Shown in pieces: positions 39,390-52,032 of a DNA stretch of 64,000 nucleotides. The notes under the pieces are model-generated. The model ran no database searches. It saw nothing but the letters and a program-made list of their open reading frames with translations, and had not been told where the DNA came from. Position 1 is the stretch's first letter, and every line of letters starts with the position of its first letter. The position numbers were made by a program, and so were the translations under genes. This DNA comes from Nephrocerus scutellatus (Eukaryota > Arthropoda > Insecta > Diptera > Pipunculidae), in NCBI GenBank assembly GCA_947095585.1, contig OX352764.1, positions 62,001-126,000 on the forward strand, read 5' to 3'.

Positions 39390-39508
39390 GAAGAATTGTA
39401 ATTTTATATCGAAAACCAACAATCTTTTAATTTGTAACGACGAGCGAGAAGGAGAAAGAACCCTGGGTGACCGGCGAGCGTCACCCGAGCAAAAGACTGT
39501 TACAAATT

Positions 39509-39526
39509 TGGCGCCCGAGCAGGGAC
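39509..39526 (+). promoter_or_regulatory. tRNA primer-binding site
   Basis: TGGCGCCCGAGCAGGGAC starts four bases after the 5' LTR. TGG complements the CCA end of a tRNA, and the 18-mer differs at one base from the well-known lysine-tRNA primer site of many retroviruses. A lysine-type tRNA primer is therefore likely but the exact tRNA of this host is unknown. Confidence 0.88.
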
Positions 39527-39680
39527 GACTAGAATAGTCGTATCACCGTCCGACCAGAAATTAGATAAGCATATGTATTAGATAAGCATATAATACCAGA
39601 CAACTAGAATAGTTGTATCACCGTCCAACCAGCAGCTAGACAAGCCTAAAATACCATACGATTAGAAAAAAAAAATCGTA
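39525..39680 (+). other. Three leader hairpins with compensatory changes
   Basis: 39525-39541 is ACGACTA-GAA-TAGTCGT; 39600-39616 is ACAACTA-GAA-TAGTTGT; 39657-39680 has arms TACGAT and ATCGTA around an A-rich loop. Each is followed by a GTAT(C/T)ACCGTC word. The second differs from the first by a G-C to A-T pair swap, so the stem is kept while sequence changes. The first overlaps the end of the primer site. A packaging or dimerisation role for the RNA is plausible in this place. Confidence 0.6.
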
Positions 39681-39882
39681 TTACCGTCTACTGGAAACTA
39701 TTTAAGCATATAAAATATATATATATATACCCGAGCCGACAACCCGATAACCGAGACACCCACCAGGTAGCTGAAAGTAGATTGGTGTAACAATTTATTG
39801 GTGAAGGCGTCACCACTGACAATAGACTGAACACCAACCGGGGAGTGTCCAAATTCAGAAATTAAACACATCTACCTTTCAA

Positions 39883-41097
39883 ATGGCTACACTAGAGCCT
39901 GAGATTAATGCCTCTGCGGTGTACTCTCTCCGCAAAGAAGAACTAGTCAACGAGTTGGAGCGTCGTGGCATCGACTCCACAGGCACTGTTGATGAACTAC
40001 GGAAAAGGTTAAGCGCTGAGATCAAAACAACGAAACCAACCGAAAAATTAACCCCGACCAAAAAAGGAAGCGAAATACCGGCCATCGTCTACCCAGAAGT
40101 AGATACAGGTACTTCACAGAAGAAAACCGAAATGAAAGAGGAATTGCGCGTAGCACAGCCGACTGGTCAGATTTACGAAACCTCGCCCAGGATGTACGCA
40201 GAAGTAGATGCAAGTACCGCACAAGCAGTAGATGCGCGCTCTCCACCAACTTTCGCATACCGATTATCCGACGCAGACATAATGGACAAAGTACGAAAAT
40301 GGAATGTGAGGTACGACGGCGGTACAAATAATCCACTGGAGTTCTTGGAACGTGTTGAAGAATTGGCCGAGTGTTATCAAGTACCTCTCGATCGCATCGT
40401 CCGGACTCTTCCCGAGTTGCTGAAAGGGAACGCGTTGGTGTGGTACCGGAATAGCAAAGAGCTATTAGTTAATTGGAAAGCATTTAGCGAAGAACTGCGC
40501 CGCTTTTTTTTACCACCACGTTTCTACACCCAACTACTGGATCGCATTCGGAGTCGTACACAAAACCACCGAGAAAAGGGCAAAGAATTTCTCACATCGA
40601 TTCAAGCCCTGATGCGATGGCATACCACCATGACCGCTGAAGAGAAACTCGATAGAATTTATGACAATCTGCGACCCGACTACCGGCATTACATCAAGCG
40701 AAGGGAGTTCAGCACGTTGTCCGAGTTAACCATCCTGATCGAAGATTTCGAATGTTTAATGGCAGAACAACCTGTCTCACGACTCACTCAACCGCAAAAT
40801 CGGCCATTGCCACTCCGTCCCACCGTTCCGCCATTTCGTTCTACCGCACTGCCATTTCGTCCACAAGTACAATACAGTCAACCAGCACCGCAACCCGTAG
40901 CCACATCACAGCAGCTGCCCATCCAGTCCGCTCGACCAATTCTGCCACTAGATCTAATGGCAAATAATACAATATACCCGTCGCACACCAGCAATGTCAC
41001 ACCATCGTATCAACCAGTGGCCAACGATGTAACACATTTATACCCGTCACACACCTCCAACGCCACCCACGACGATGTAACACAGTCATACCATTAA
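39883..41097 (+). CDS. gag: Gag polyprotein of LTR retrotransposon (404 aa)
   Basis: Structural capsid-type protein that would assemble the virus-like particle and package the element RNA in the cytoplasm. Residues 14-47 form a SAP-like helix-extended-loop-helix (LRKEELVNELERRGI, then VDELRKRL), a fold that usually binds nucleic acid. Residues 128-295 match the retrotransposon Gag/capsid family: W140, FLERVEEL, GNALVWYRN at 182-190, FSEELRRFF and a helical LLDRIRSRTQ stretch. Residues 300-404 are rich in P, Q, S and T, with YPSHTSN twice. There is no CCHC zinc knuckle and no protease. Two similar YxEVD stretches (70-74, 105-109) suggest an internal duplication. The start at 39883 follows a 378-base leader and is the first ATG that opens the frame; the ORF ends at TAA without frameshift into pol. 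Intact and apparently under recent use. Confidence 0.92.
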   Translation: MATLEPEINASAVYSLRKEELVNELERRGIDSTGTVDELRKRLSAEIKTTKPTEKLTPTKKGSEIPAIVYPEVDTGTSQKKTEMKEELRVAQPTGQIYETSPRMYAEVDASTAQAVDARSPPTFAYRLSDADIMDKVRKWNVRYDGGTNNPLEFLERVEELAECYQVPLDRIVRTLPELLKGNALVWYRNSKELLVNWKAFSEELRRFFLPPRFYTQLLDRIRSRTQNHREKGKEFLTSIQALMRWHTTMTAEEKLDRIYDNLRPDYRHYIKRREFSTLSELTILIEDFECLMAEQPVSRLTQPQNRPLPLRPTVPPFRSTALPFRPQVQYSQPAPQPVATSQQLPIQSARPILPLDLMANNTIYPSHTSNVTPSYQPVANDVTHLYPSHTSNATHDDVTQSYH

Positions 41098-41409
41098 AAG
41101 ACAGCAATTAGAAGACAGCATTCCTTCTGTTCATATATTTTTATTATAAAATCTTTTTGTTATTATCATACTTATTACATATTACTCTACTTATTAATTC
41201 TACTTATACTATTATCATACTTATTACTACTATATATTTTTATACTTACTACTATTATCACACTTATTACTATTATCATACTTATTCAACTATTAAACTA
41301 CTTATTACCGATTGTTACTTTTGCTCAAAAAAAAAAAAAAAAAAAATACAAAACCACAGAAAAGAAACACACAAGGAAAAAAAAAAAAAGAAGAAAAAAA
41401 AACAACAAA

Positions 41410-41450
<41 letters not shown>

Positions 41451-41989
41451 CAAAAAAAAAAATACAAAAAAAAAAATATACCAAAAAAAAAAAGAAAAAA
41501 AATACAAAGCCACAGAAAAGAAAAACACAAAGAACAACAAAACACACACACAAAAAAAAAAAAGAAGAGAAACCCTGTATAAATGGAACTATTATCACTA
41601 GACATAAACTTAAGCATATTACTATTAAATGGGAAAAAAAAAGAAAGAAAGAAAAAAATAAACCCACCCACAGTTTTTTTGAAACACACACACATCTTTT
41701 TGTAACTCATATAGGTGTCGGCACGAGACAATAAAGGTCGCAGACCACCCCAAATATACCAGAAAAAAATAAGTGACCACACCATATGAGAAAATTTTCT
41801 TTATGTATAAACATTTTTTACTTTAAAATACCAGATATATACATATACATATATAGATATATAAACAAACTGTATTAAGAAAACCGATAATAGTTATAAG
41901 TTATACTTATCCAACCAGTATATATATAAAAAAAAAAAAAAAACCCATTGCTAGCCTATAAGTGTGTCTTATACTTTTTCGCACCCCGA
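41098..41989 (+). other. Non-coding AT-rich and poly-A tract where pol would lie
   Basis: Follows the Gag stop. First a T/A-rich stretch with TTATTAC-like words (41150-41310), then long A-runs broken by CACACA and GAAA (41326-41570), then unstructured AT-rich sequence. Lysine-rich and phenylalanine-rich open frames here only reflect A-runs. No remnant of protease, RT, RNase H or integrase is recognisable. Confidence 0.85.
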
Positions 41990-42002
41990 AGTAGGGGGGG
42001 AA
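41990..42002 (+). promoter_or_regulatory. Polypurine tract
   Basis: AGTAGGGGGGGAA immediately precedes the 3' LTR. Position and purine-only G-run fit the primer for plus-strand DNA synthesis. Confidence 0.88.
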
Positions 42003-43222
42003 TGTAACGAAGTTGGCTAAATACCACTTCGCTACAAACCATATGTCTAAAGTAATTGCTGTACAAAAACAAACCCAGTCACTCGATATATAATGCAAAA
42101 TTAACCAATTTTGCATTATATCAATTTAGCGCAATACGAGTGTACTCGGCCGGTATGCAGTACGTATAAGGTTCAATCCGGCGGTTGAACCAACATAATT
42201 ATTTTTTGCGGGAAAAGGGTTTTTCGCCCAATGAATGATAGAAATTTATCAATGATATTATTTATAATCAAATAATTTTTCCAAAAAGGGTGAAAACAAA
42301 ATTCCCAAGGAATTCAACTATTAAGACACACTTATATGCTCCAATCAATCAACAAGAACGAGAATAGAACATACTACGGCACGGTAGTAAAAACTATTCG
42401 AGAATAGAACATACTACGGCACGGTAGTAAAATCTATTCAAGAGTAGACTATACTGCGGCAAGGCAGCTATACCTACTCAAAGGGAAGAAAGCGTTGTGG
42501 TTCACAGCAAATTCCCCCTTTACCGACAGCTTTTCGCTGACTACTGTTCTCCACGAACAGCCCCTTTTTTGGTGACAAGGCTAGCCGAGTCATATTAATG
42601 TAACACGTTGCCGAGGTTGTAAAACCAGACAACTGTGCTGCATTATATACTCGTACTTTCTTTGTCTAGGTCAATATAACAAAATTGTCAAGGTTGTAAA
42701 ACCGGGCTAATTTTGTTGTGTTGTACACCCATACTTACTGTGTCTATTGCAGTATAGCGAACGATCGAGGTTGTAAAACCAGGTAGTATCGCTATATTGT
42801 AATTTACAAGACACTAAGCAGTCCGCTTGCTCCCAGTGTGGTAGCTATCCCCCGGACCTCGCTTGCTTACTCGTATAGTAATTCACTATACCGCGCTGTT
42901 CCGTAGAACGCTGCTCGTGTGCTCTAGTAGCAACCACTTAAAGAGCAGAAGCCGCCCATCAACCCCCTTTTCCGCAGTCGAATACTCTCGGCTGCAATCA
43001 AGTTCCCCTGGTTTCCCCGTACCGAGTACGTACAAACCAACGCATCGTAAGTTTATTTAAGTATATTTATATGTAAGTACGTATAGACTAAGAGATCAAG
43101 AAATAAAGAAGAATTGTAATTTTATATCGAAAACCAACAATCTTTTAATTTGTAACGACGAGCGAGAAGGAGAAAGAACCCTGGGTGACCGGCGAGCGTC
43201 ACCCGAGCAAAAGACTGTTACA
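42003..43222 (+). repeat. 3' long terminal repeat (1,220 bp)
   Basis: Same length and sequence as 38285-39504 except C at 43043. Carries the same inverted repeat, 40-bp repeats and AATAAA. Confidence 0.95.
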
Positions 43223-43226
43223 ATAT
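43223..43226. other. Target-site duplication, right copy (ATAT)
   Basis: ATAT directly follows the 3' LTR and matches 38281-38284; the satellite monomer then resumes with TATTGGTATC. Confidence 0.92.
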
Positions 43227-43419
43227 TATTGGTATCATTGGAAAGCTTGTGTTTCAGGCTACAAAATATACTCATGTGGTTGGACAGTATAGGCAAGGCT
43301 AACAGACCTTCAGCGCATTGAAGCACATTTTTCACATTTTACACTCATACATTTTAAGAGGTTTTTGGATCAAAAGTGGCAGTAAAGTTGGGAGGTTTGA
43401 CCACATTATTGGTATCATT

Positions 43420-46400
43420 GGAAAGCTTGCATTTCAGGCTACAAAATATACTCATATGGTTGGACAGTATAGGCAAGGCTAAAAGACCTTCAGCGAATTG
43501 AAGCACATTTTTCACATTTTACACTCATACATTTTAAGAGGTTTTTGGATCAAAAGTGGCAGTAAAGTTGGGAGGTTGGACCACATTATTGGTATCATTG
43601 GAAAGCTTTTGTTTCAGGCTACAAAATATACTCATATGGTTGGACAGTATAGGCAAAGCTAACAGACCTTCAGCGCATTGAAACACATTTCTCATATTTT
43701 ACACTCATACATTTTAAGAGGTTTTTGGATCAAAAGTGGCAGTAAAGTTGGGAGGTTTGACCACATTATTGATATCATTGAAAAGCTTGTATTTCAGGCT
43801 ACAAAATATGCTCATATTTTTGGAAAGTATAGGCAAGGCTAACAGACCTTCAGCGCATTGAAGCACATTTCTCACATTTTACACTCATACATTTTAATAG
43901 GTTTTTGGATCAAAAGTGGCAGTAAAGTTGGGAGGTTTGACCACATTATTGGTATCATTGAAAAGCTTGTGTTTCAGGCTACAAAATATACTCATATTGT
44001 TGGACAGTATAGGCAAGGCTAACAGACCTTCAGCGCATTGAAACACATTTCTCATATTTTACACTCATACATTTTAAGAGGTTTTTGGATCAAAAGTGGC
44101 AGTAAAGTTGGGAGGTTTGACCACATTATTGGTATCATTGGAAAGCTTGTGTTTCAGGCTACAAAATATTCTCATACTGTTGGACAGTATAGGCAAAGCT
44201 AACAGACCTTCAGCGCATTGAAGCACATTTTTCACATTTTACACTCATACATTTTAAGAGGTTTTTGGATCAAAAGTGGCAGTAAAGTTGGAAGGGGTGG
44301 ACCACATTATTGATACCATTGGAAAGCTTGTGTTTCAGGCTACAAAATATACTCATATATTTGGACAGTATAGGCAAGGCTAACAGACCTTCAGCGAATT
44401 GAAGCATATTTCTCACATTTTACACTCATACATTTTAAGAGGTTTTTGGATCAAAAGTGGCAGTAAAGTTGGGAGGTTTGACCACATTATTGGTATCATT
44501 GGAAAGCTTGTGTTTCAGGCTACAAAATATACTCATGTGGTTGGACAGTATAGGCAAGGCTAACAGACCTTCAGCGCATTGAAGCACATTTTTCACATTT
44601 TACACTCATACATTTTAAGAGGTTTTTGGATCAAAAGTGGCAGTAAAGTTGGGAGGTTTGACCACATTATTGGTATCATTGGAAAGCTTGTATTTCAGGC
44701 TACAAAATATACTCATATGGTTGGACAGTATAGGCAAGGCTAAAAGACCTTCAGCGAATTGAAGCACATTTTTCACATTTTACACTCATACATTTTAAGA
44801 GGTTTTTGGATCAAAAGTGGCAGTAAAGTTGGGAGGTTTGACCACATTATTGGTATCATTGTGGAAAGCTTGCATTCCAGGCTACAAAATATACTCATAT
44901 GGTTGGACAGTATAGGCAAGGCTAACAGACCTTCAGCAAATTGAAGCACATTTTTCACATTTTACACTCATACATTTTAAGAGGTTTTTGGATCAAAAGT
45001 GGCAGTAAAGTTGGGAGGTTTGACCACATTATTGGTATCATTGGAAAGCTTGTGTTTCAGGCTACAAAATATACTCATGTGGTTGGACAGTATAGGCAAG
45101 GCTAACAGACCTTCAGCGCATTGAAGCACATTTTTCACATTTTACACTCATACATTTTAAGAGGTTTTTGGATCAAAAGTGGCAGTAAAGTTGGGAGGTT
45201 TGACCACATTATTGGTATCATTGTGGAAAGCTTGCATTTCAGGCTACAAAATATACTCATATGGTTGGACAGTATAGGCAAGGCTAACAGACCTTCAGCA
45301 AATTGAAGCACATTTTTCACATTTTACACTCATACATTTTAAGAGGTTTTTGGATCAAAAGTGGCAGTAAAGTTGGGAGGTTTGACCACATTATTGGTAT
45401 CATTGGAAAGCTTGAGTTTCAGGCTACAAAATATATTCATATGGTTGGACAGTATAGGCAAGGCTAACAGACCTTCAGCGCATTGAAGCACATTTCTCAC
45501 ATTTTACACTCATACATTATAAGAGGTTTTTGGATCAAAAGTGGCAGTAAAGTTGGGAGCTTTGACCACATTATTGGTATCATTGGAAAGCTTGAGTTTC
45601 AGGCTACAAAATATTCTCATACTGTTGGACAGTATAGGCAAAGCTAACAGACCTTCAGCGCATTGAAGCACATTTTTCACATTTTACACTCATACATTTT
45701 AAGAGGTTTTTGGATCAAAAGTGGCAGTAAAGTTGGGAGGGTTGACCACATTATTGGTACCATTGGAAAGCTTGCATTTCAGGCTACAAAATATACTCAT
45801 ATGGTTGGACAGTATAGGCAAGGCTAAAAGACCTTCAGCGAATTGAAGCACATTTTTCACATTTTACACTCATACATTTTAAGAGGTTTTTGGATCAAAA
45901 GTGGCAGTAAAGTTGGGAGGTTGGACCACATTATTGGTATCATTGTGGAAAGCTTGCATTTCAGGCTACAAAATATACTGATATGGTTGGACAGTATAGG
46001 CAAGGCTAACAGACCTTCAGCAAATTGAAGCACATTTTTCACATTTTACACTCATACATTTTAAGAGGTTTTTGGATCAAAAGTGGCAGTAAAGTTGGGA
46101 GGTTTGACCACATTATTGGTATCATTGGAAAGCTTGAGTTTCAGGCTACAAAATATATTCATATGGTTGGACAGTATAGGCAAGGCTAACAGACCTTCAG
46201 CGCATTGAAGCACATTTCTCACATTTTACACTCATACATTTTAAGAGGTTTTTGGATCAAAAGTGGCAGTAAAGTTGGGAACTTTGACCACATTATTGGT
46301 ATCATTGGAAAGCTTGAGTTTCAGGCTACAAAATATTCTCATACTGTTGGACAGTATAGGCAAAGCTAACAGACCTTCAGCGCATTGAAGCACATTTTTC

Positions 46401-46800
46401 ACATTTTACACTCATACATTTTAAGAGGTTTTTGGATCAAAAGTGGCAGTAAAGTTGGGAGGTTTGACCACATTATTGGTACCATTGGAAAGCTTGCATT
46501 TCAGGCTACAAAATATACTCATATGGTTGGACAGTATAGGCAAGGCTAAAAGACCTTCAGCGAATTGAAGCACATTTTTCACATTTTACACTCATACATT
46601 TTAAGAGGTTTTTGGATCAAAAGTGGCAGTAAAGTTGGGAGGTTGGACCACATTATTGGTATCATTGGAAAGCTTGTGTTTCAGGCTACAAAATATTCTT
46701 ATGTGGTTGGACAGTGTAGGCAAGGCTAACAGACCTTCAGCGCATTGAAACACATTTTTCACATTTTACACTCATACATTTTAAGAGGTTTTTGGATCAA
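43420..46800 (-). repeat. Segmental duplication inside block C, copy 1 (partner 48291-51310)
   Basis: GCTTTTGTTTC (43605 and 48476), GGAAGGGGTGG (44290 and 49161), CATTATAAGAGG (45517 and 50027) and GGGAACTTTG (46277 and 50787) recur in the same order. The offset is 4,871 bp for the left part and 4,510 bp for the right part, because copy 1 has an extra two-monomer unit at 45001-45360. Confidence 0.82.
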
Positions 46801-48290
46801 AAGTGGCAGTAAAGTTGGGAGGGTTGACCACATTATTGGTACCATTGGAAAGCTTGCATTTCAGGCTACAAAATATACTCATATGGTTGGACAGTATAGG
46901 CAAGGCTAAAAGACCTTCAGCGAATTGAAGCACATTTTTCACATTTTACACTCATACATTTTAAGAGGTTTTTGGATCAAAAGTGGCAGTAAAGTTGGGA
47001 GGTTGGACCACATTATTGGTATCATTGTGGAAAGCTTGCATTTCAGGCTACAAAATATACTGATATGGTTGGACAGTATAGGCAAGGCTAACAGACCTTC
47101 AGCAAATTGAAGCACATTTTTCACATTTTACACTCATACATTTTAAGAGGTTTTTGGATCAAAAGTGGCAGTAAAGTTGGGAGGTTTGACCACATTATTG
47201 GTATCATTGGAAAGCTTGAGTTTCAGGCTACAAAATATATTCATATGGTTGGACAGTATAGGCAAGGCTAACAGACCTTCAGCGCATTGAAGCACATTTC
47301 TCACATTTTACACTCATACATTTTAAGAGGTTTTTGGATCAAAAGTGGCAGTAAAGTTGGGAACTTTGACCACATTATTGGTATCATTGGAAAGCTTGAG
47401 TTTCAGGCTACAAAATATTCTCATACTGTTGGACAGTATAGGCAAAGCTAACAGACCTTCAGCGCATTGAAGCACATTTTTCACATTTTACACTCATACA
47501 TTTTAAGAGGTTTTTGGATCAAAAGTGGCAGTAAAGTTGGGAGGGTTGACCACATTATTGGTACCATTGGAAAGCTTGCATTTCAGGCTACAAAATATAC
47601 TCATATGGTTGGACAGTATAGGCAAGGCTAAAAGACCTTCAGCGAATTGAAGCACATTTTTCACATTTTACACTCATACATTTTAAGAGGTTTTTGGATC
47701 AAAAGTGGCAGTAAAGTTGGGAGGTTGGACCACATTATTGGTATCATTGTGGAAAGCTTGCATTTCAGGCTACAAAATATACTGATATGGTTGGACAGTA
47801 TAGGCAAGGCTAACAGACCTTCAGCAAATTGAAGCACATTTTTCACATTTTACACTCATACATTTTAAGAGGTTTTTGGATCAAAAGTGGCAGTAAAGTT
47901 GGGAGGTTTGACCACATTATTGGTATCATTGGAAAGCTTGAGTTTCAGGCTACAAAATACATTCATATGGTTGGACAGTATAGGCAAGGCTAACAGACCT
48001 TCAGCGCATTGAAGCACATTTCTCACATTTTACACTCATACATTTTAAGAGGTTTTTGGATCAAAAGTGGCAGTAAAGTTGGGAACTTTGACCACATTAT
48101 TGGTATCATTGGAAAGCTTGAGTTTCAGGCTACAAAATATTCTCATACTGTTGGACAGTATAGGCAAAGCTAACAGACCTTCAGCGCATTGAAGCACATT
48201 TTTCACATTTTACACTCATACATTTTAAGAGGTTTTTGGATCAAAAGTGGCAGTAAAGTTGGGAGGTTTGACCACATTATCGGTACCATT

Positions 48291-51200
48291 GGAAAGCTTG
48301 CATTTCAGGCTACAAAATATACTCATATGGTTGGACAGTATAGGCAAGGCTAAAAGACCTTCAGCGAATTGAAGCACATTTTTCACATTTTACACTCATA
48401 CATTTTAAGAGGTTTTTGGATCAAAAGTGGCAGTAAAGTTGGGAGGTTGGACCACATTATTGGTATCATTGGAAAGCTTTTGTTTCAGGCTACAAAATAT
48501 ACTCATATGGTTGGACAGTATAGGCAAAGCTAACAGACCTTCAGCGCATTGAAACACATTTCTCATATTTTACACTCATACATTTTAAGAGGTTTTTGGA
48601 TCAAAAGTGGCAGTAAAGTTGGGAGGTTTGACCACATTATTGATATCATTGAAAAGCTTGTATTTCAGGCTACAAAATATGCTCATATTTTTGGAAAGTA
48701 TAGGCAAGGCTAACAGACCTTCAGCGCATTGAAGCACATTTCTCACATTTTACACTCATACATTTTAATAGGTTTTTGGATCAAAAGTGGCAGTAAAGTT
48801 GGGAGGTTTGACCACATTATTGGTATCATTGAAAAGCTTGTGTTTCAGGCTACAAAATATACTCATATTGTTGGACAGTATAGGCAAGGCTAACAGACCT
48901 TCAGCGCATTGAAACACATTTCTCATATTTTACACTCATACATTTTAAGAGGTTTTTGGATCAAAAGTGGCAGTAAAGTTGGGAGGTTTGACCACATTAT
49001 TGGTATCATTGGAAAGCTTGAGTTTCAGGCTACAAAATATTCTCATACTGTTGGACAGTATAGGCAAAGCTAACAGACCTTCAGCGCATTGAAGCACATT
49101 TTTCACATTTTACACTCATACATTTTAAGAGGTTTTTGGATCAAAAGTGGCAGTAAAGTTGGAAGGGGTGGACCACATTATTGATACCATTGGAAAGCTT
49201 GTGTTTCAGGCTACAAAATATACTCATATATTTGGACAGTATAGGCAAGGCTAACAGACCTTCAGCGAATTGAAGCATATTTCTCACATTTTACACTCAT
49301 ACATTTTAAGAGGTTTTTGGATCAAAAGTGGCAGTAAAGTTGGGAGGTTTGACCACATTATTGGTATCATTGGAAAGCTTGTGTTTCAGGCTACAAAATA
49401 TACTCATGTGGTTGGACAGTATAGGCAAGGCTAACAGACCTTCAGCGCATTGAAGCACATTTTTCACATTTTACACTCATACATTTTAAGAGGTTTTTGG
49501 ATCAAAAGTGGCAGTAAAGTTGGGAGGTTTGACCACATTATTGGTATCATTGGAAAGCTTGTATTTCAGGCTACAAAATATACTCATATGGTTGGACAGT
49601 ATAGGCAAGGCTAAAAGACCTTCAGCGAATTGAAGCACATTTTTCACATTTTACACTCATACATTTTAAGAGGTTTTTGGATCAAAAGTGGCAGTAAAGT
49701 TGGGAGGTTTGACCACATTATTGGTATCATTGTGGAAAGCTTGCATTGCAGGCTACAAAATATACTCATATGGTTGGACAGTATAGGCAAGGCTAACAGA
49801 CCTTCAGCAAATTGAAGCACATTTTTCACATTTTACACTCATACATTTTAAGAGGTTTTTGGATCAAAAGTGGCAGTAAAGTTGGGAGGTTTGACCACAT
49901 TATTGGTATCATTGGAAAGCTTGAGTTTCAGGCTACAAAATATATTCATATGGTTGGACAGTATAGGCAAGGCTAACAGACCTTCAGCGCATTGAAGCAC
50001 ATTTCTCACATTTTACACTCATACATTATAAGAGGTTTTTGGATCAAAAGTGGCAGTAAAGTTGGGAGCTTTGACCACATTATTGGTATCATTGGAAAGC
50101 TTGAGTTTCAGGCTACAAAATATTCTCATACTGTTGGACAGTATAGGCAAAGCTAACAGACCTTCAGCGCATTGAAGCACATTTTTCACATTTTACACTC
50201 ATACATTTTAAGAGGTTTTTGGATCAAAAGTGGCAGTAAAGTTGGGAGGGTTGACCACATTATTGGTACCATTGGAAAGCTTGCATTTCAGGCTACAAAA
50301 TATACTCATATGGTTGGACAGTATAGGCAAGGCTAAAAGACCTTCAGCGAATTGAAGCACATTTTTCACATTTTACACTCATACATTTTAAGAGGTTTTT
50401 GGATCAAAAGTGGCAGTAAAGTTGGGAGGTTGGACCACATTATTGGTATCATTGTGGAAAGCTTGCATTTCAGGCTACAAAATATACTCATATGGTTGGA
50501 CAGTATAGGCAAGGCTAACAGACCTTCAGCAAATTGAAGCACATTTTTCACATTTTACACTCATACATTTTAAGAGGTTTTTGGATCAAAAGTGGCAGTA
50601 AAGTTGGGAGGTTTGACCACATTATTGGTATCATTGGAAAGCTTGAGTTTCAGGCTACAAAATATATTCATATGGTTGGACAGTATAGGCAAGGCTAACA
50701 GACCTTCAGCGCATTGAAGCACATTTCTCACATTTTACACTCATACATTTTAAGAGGTTTTTGGATCAAAAGTGGCAGTAAAGTTGGGAACTTTGACCAC
50801 ATTATTGGTATCATTGGAAAGCTTGAGTTTCAGGCTACAAAATATTCTCATACTGTTGGACAGTATAGGCAAAGCTAACAGACCTTCAGCGCATTGAAGC
50901 ACATTTTTCACATTTTACACTCATACATTTTAAGAGGTTTTTGGATCAAAAGTGGCAGTAAAGTTGGGAGGTTTGACCACATTATTGGTACCATTGGAAA
51001 GCTTGCATTTCAGGCTACAAAATATACTCATATGGTTGGACAGTATAGGCAAGGCTAAAAGACCTTCAGCGAATTGAAGCACATTTTTCACATTTTACAC
51101 TCATACATTTTAAGAGGTTTTTGGATCAAAAGTGGCAGTAAAGTTGGGAGGTTGGACCACATTATTGGTATCATTGGAAAGCTTGTGTTTCAGGCTACAA

Positions 51201-51310
51201 AATATTCTTATGTGGTTGGACAGTATAGGCAAGGCTAACAGACCTTCAGCGCATTGAAACACATTTTTCACATTTTACACTCATACATTTTAAGAGGTTT
51301 TTGGATCAAA
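48291..51310 (-). repeat. Segmental duplication inside block C, copy 2
   Basis: Partner of 43420-46800. It lacks the additional two-monomer expansion of copy 1. The homology ends where 51321 onward switches to GGTATCATTGAAAAG while copy 1 has GGTACC. Confidence 0.8.
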
Positions 51311-52032
51311 AGTGGCAGTAAAGTTGGGAGGGTTGACCACATTATTGGTATCATTGAAAAGCTTGCATTTCAGGCTACAAAATATACTCATATGGTTGGA
51401 CAGTATAGGCAAGGCTAACAGACCTTCAGCGCATTGAAGCACATTTCTCACATTTTACACTCATACATTTTAAGAGGTTTTTGGATCAAAAGTGGCAGTA
51501 AAGTTGGGAGGTTTGACCACATTATTGATATCATTGAAAAGCTTGTGTTTCAGGCTACAAAATATGCTCATATTGTTGGAAAGTATAGGCAAGGCTAACA
51601 GACCTTCAGCGCATTGAAGCACATTTCTCACATTTTACACTCATACATTTTAAGAGGTTTTTGGATCAAAAGTGGCAGTAAAGTTGGGAGGTTTGACCAC
51701 ATTATTGGTATCATTGAAAAGCTTGTGTTTCAGGCTACAAAATATACTCATATTGTTGGACAGTCTAGGCAAGGCTAACAGACCTTCAGCGCATTGAAAC
51801 ACATTTCTCATATTTTACACTCATACATTTGAAGAGGTTTTTGGATCAAAAGTGGCAGTAAAGTTGGGAGGTTTGACCACATTATTGGTATCATTGGAAA
51901 GCTTGAGTTTCAGGCTACAAAATATTCTCATACTGTTGGACAGTATAGGCAAAGCTAACAGACCTTCAGCGCATTGAAGCACATTTTTCACATTTTACAC
52001 TCATACATTTTAAGAGGTTTTTGGATCAAAAG

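Larger units (their letters stand above)
38285..39504 (+). repeat. 5' long terminal repeat (1,220 bp)
   Basis: Identical to 42003-43222 except for T at 39325. It starts TGTAAC and ends GTTACA, a short terminal inverted repeat. Inside are a 15-bp perfect inverted repeat (38370-38403), three 40-bp repeats (38641-38760), three related GGTTGTAAAACC-containing repeats of about 80 bp (38890-39080) and an AATAAA at 39384. Open frames inside it, such as 39145-39342, look incidental. Confidence 0.95.
38285..43222 (+). mobile_element. Non-autonomous, Gag-only LTR retrotransposon (4,938 bp)
   Basis: Complete element: 1,220-bp direct LTRs with TGTAAC...GTTACA ends, a primer-binding site four bases after the 5' LTR, one intact Gag ORF, a purine tract just before the 3' LTR and a 4-bp ATAT duplication. 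The internal region is only 2,498 bp. No protease, reverse transcriptase, RNase H or integrase can be found, so it must borrow these from a relative. The LTRs differ at one site (T at 39325, C at 43043), so insertion is recent. The Gag type and the ATAT target suggest a Ty3/mdg4-like lineage, but without pol the superfamily is an inference. It resembles the plant TR-GAG type of element in layout. Confidence 0.95.

Noticed and set aside
41157..41785. Lysine-rich and phenylalanine-rich open frames in both strands
   Set aside because: They are poly-A tracts of the retrotransposon internal region; no domain and overlapping in several frames.
44759..50551. Repeated 61-codon open frames in both strands of block C
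   Set aside because: They follow the 2-bp insertion in some 180-bp monomers, which moves a stop out of frame. Both strands are open at the same place and no start context or family match is seen.
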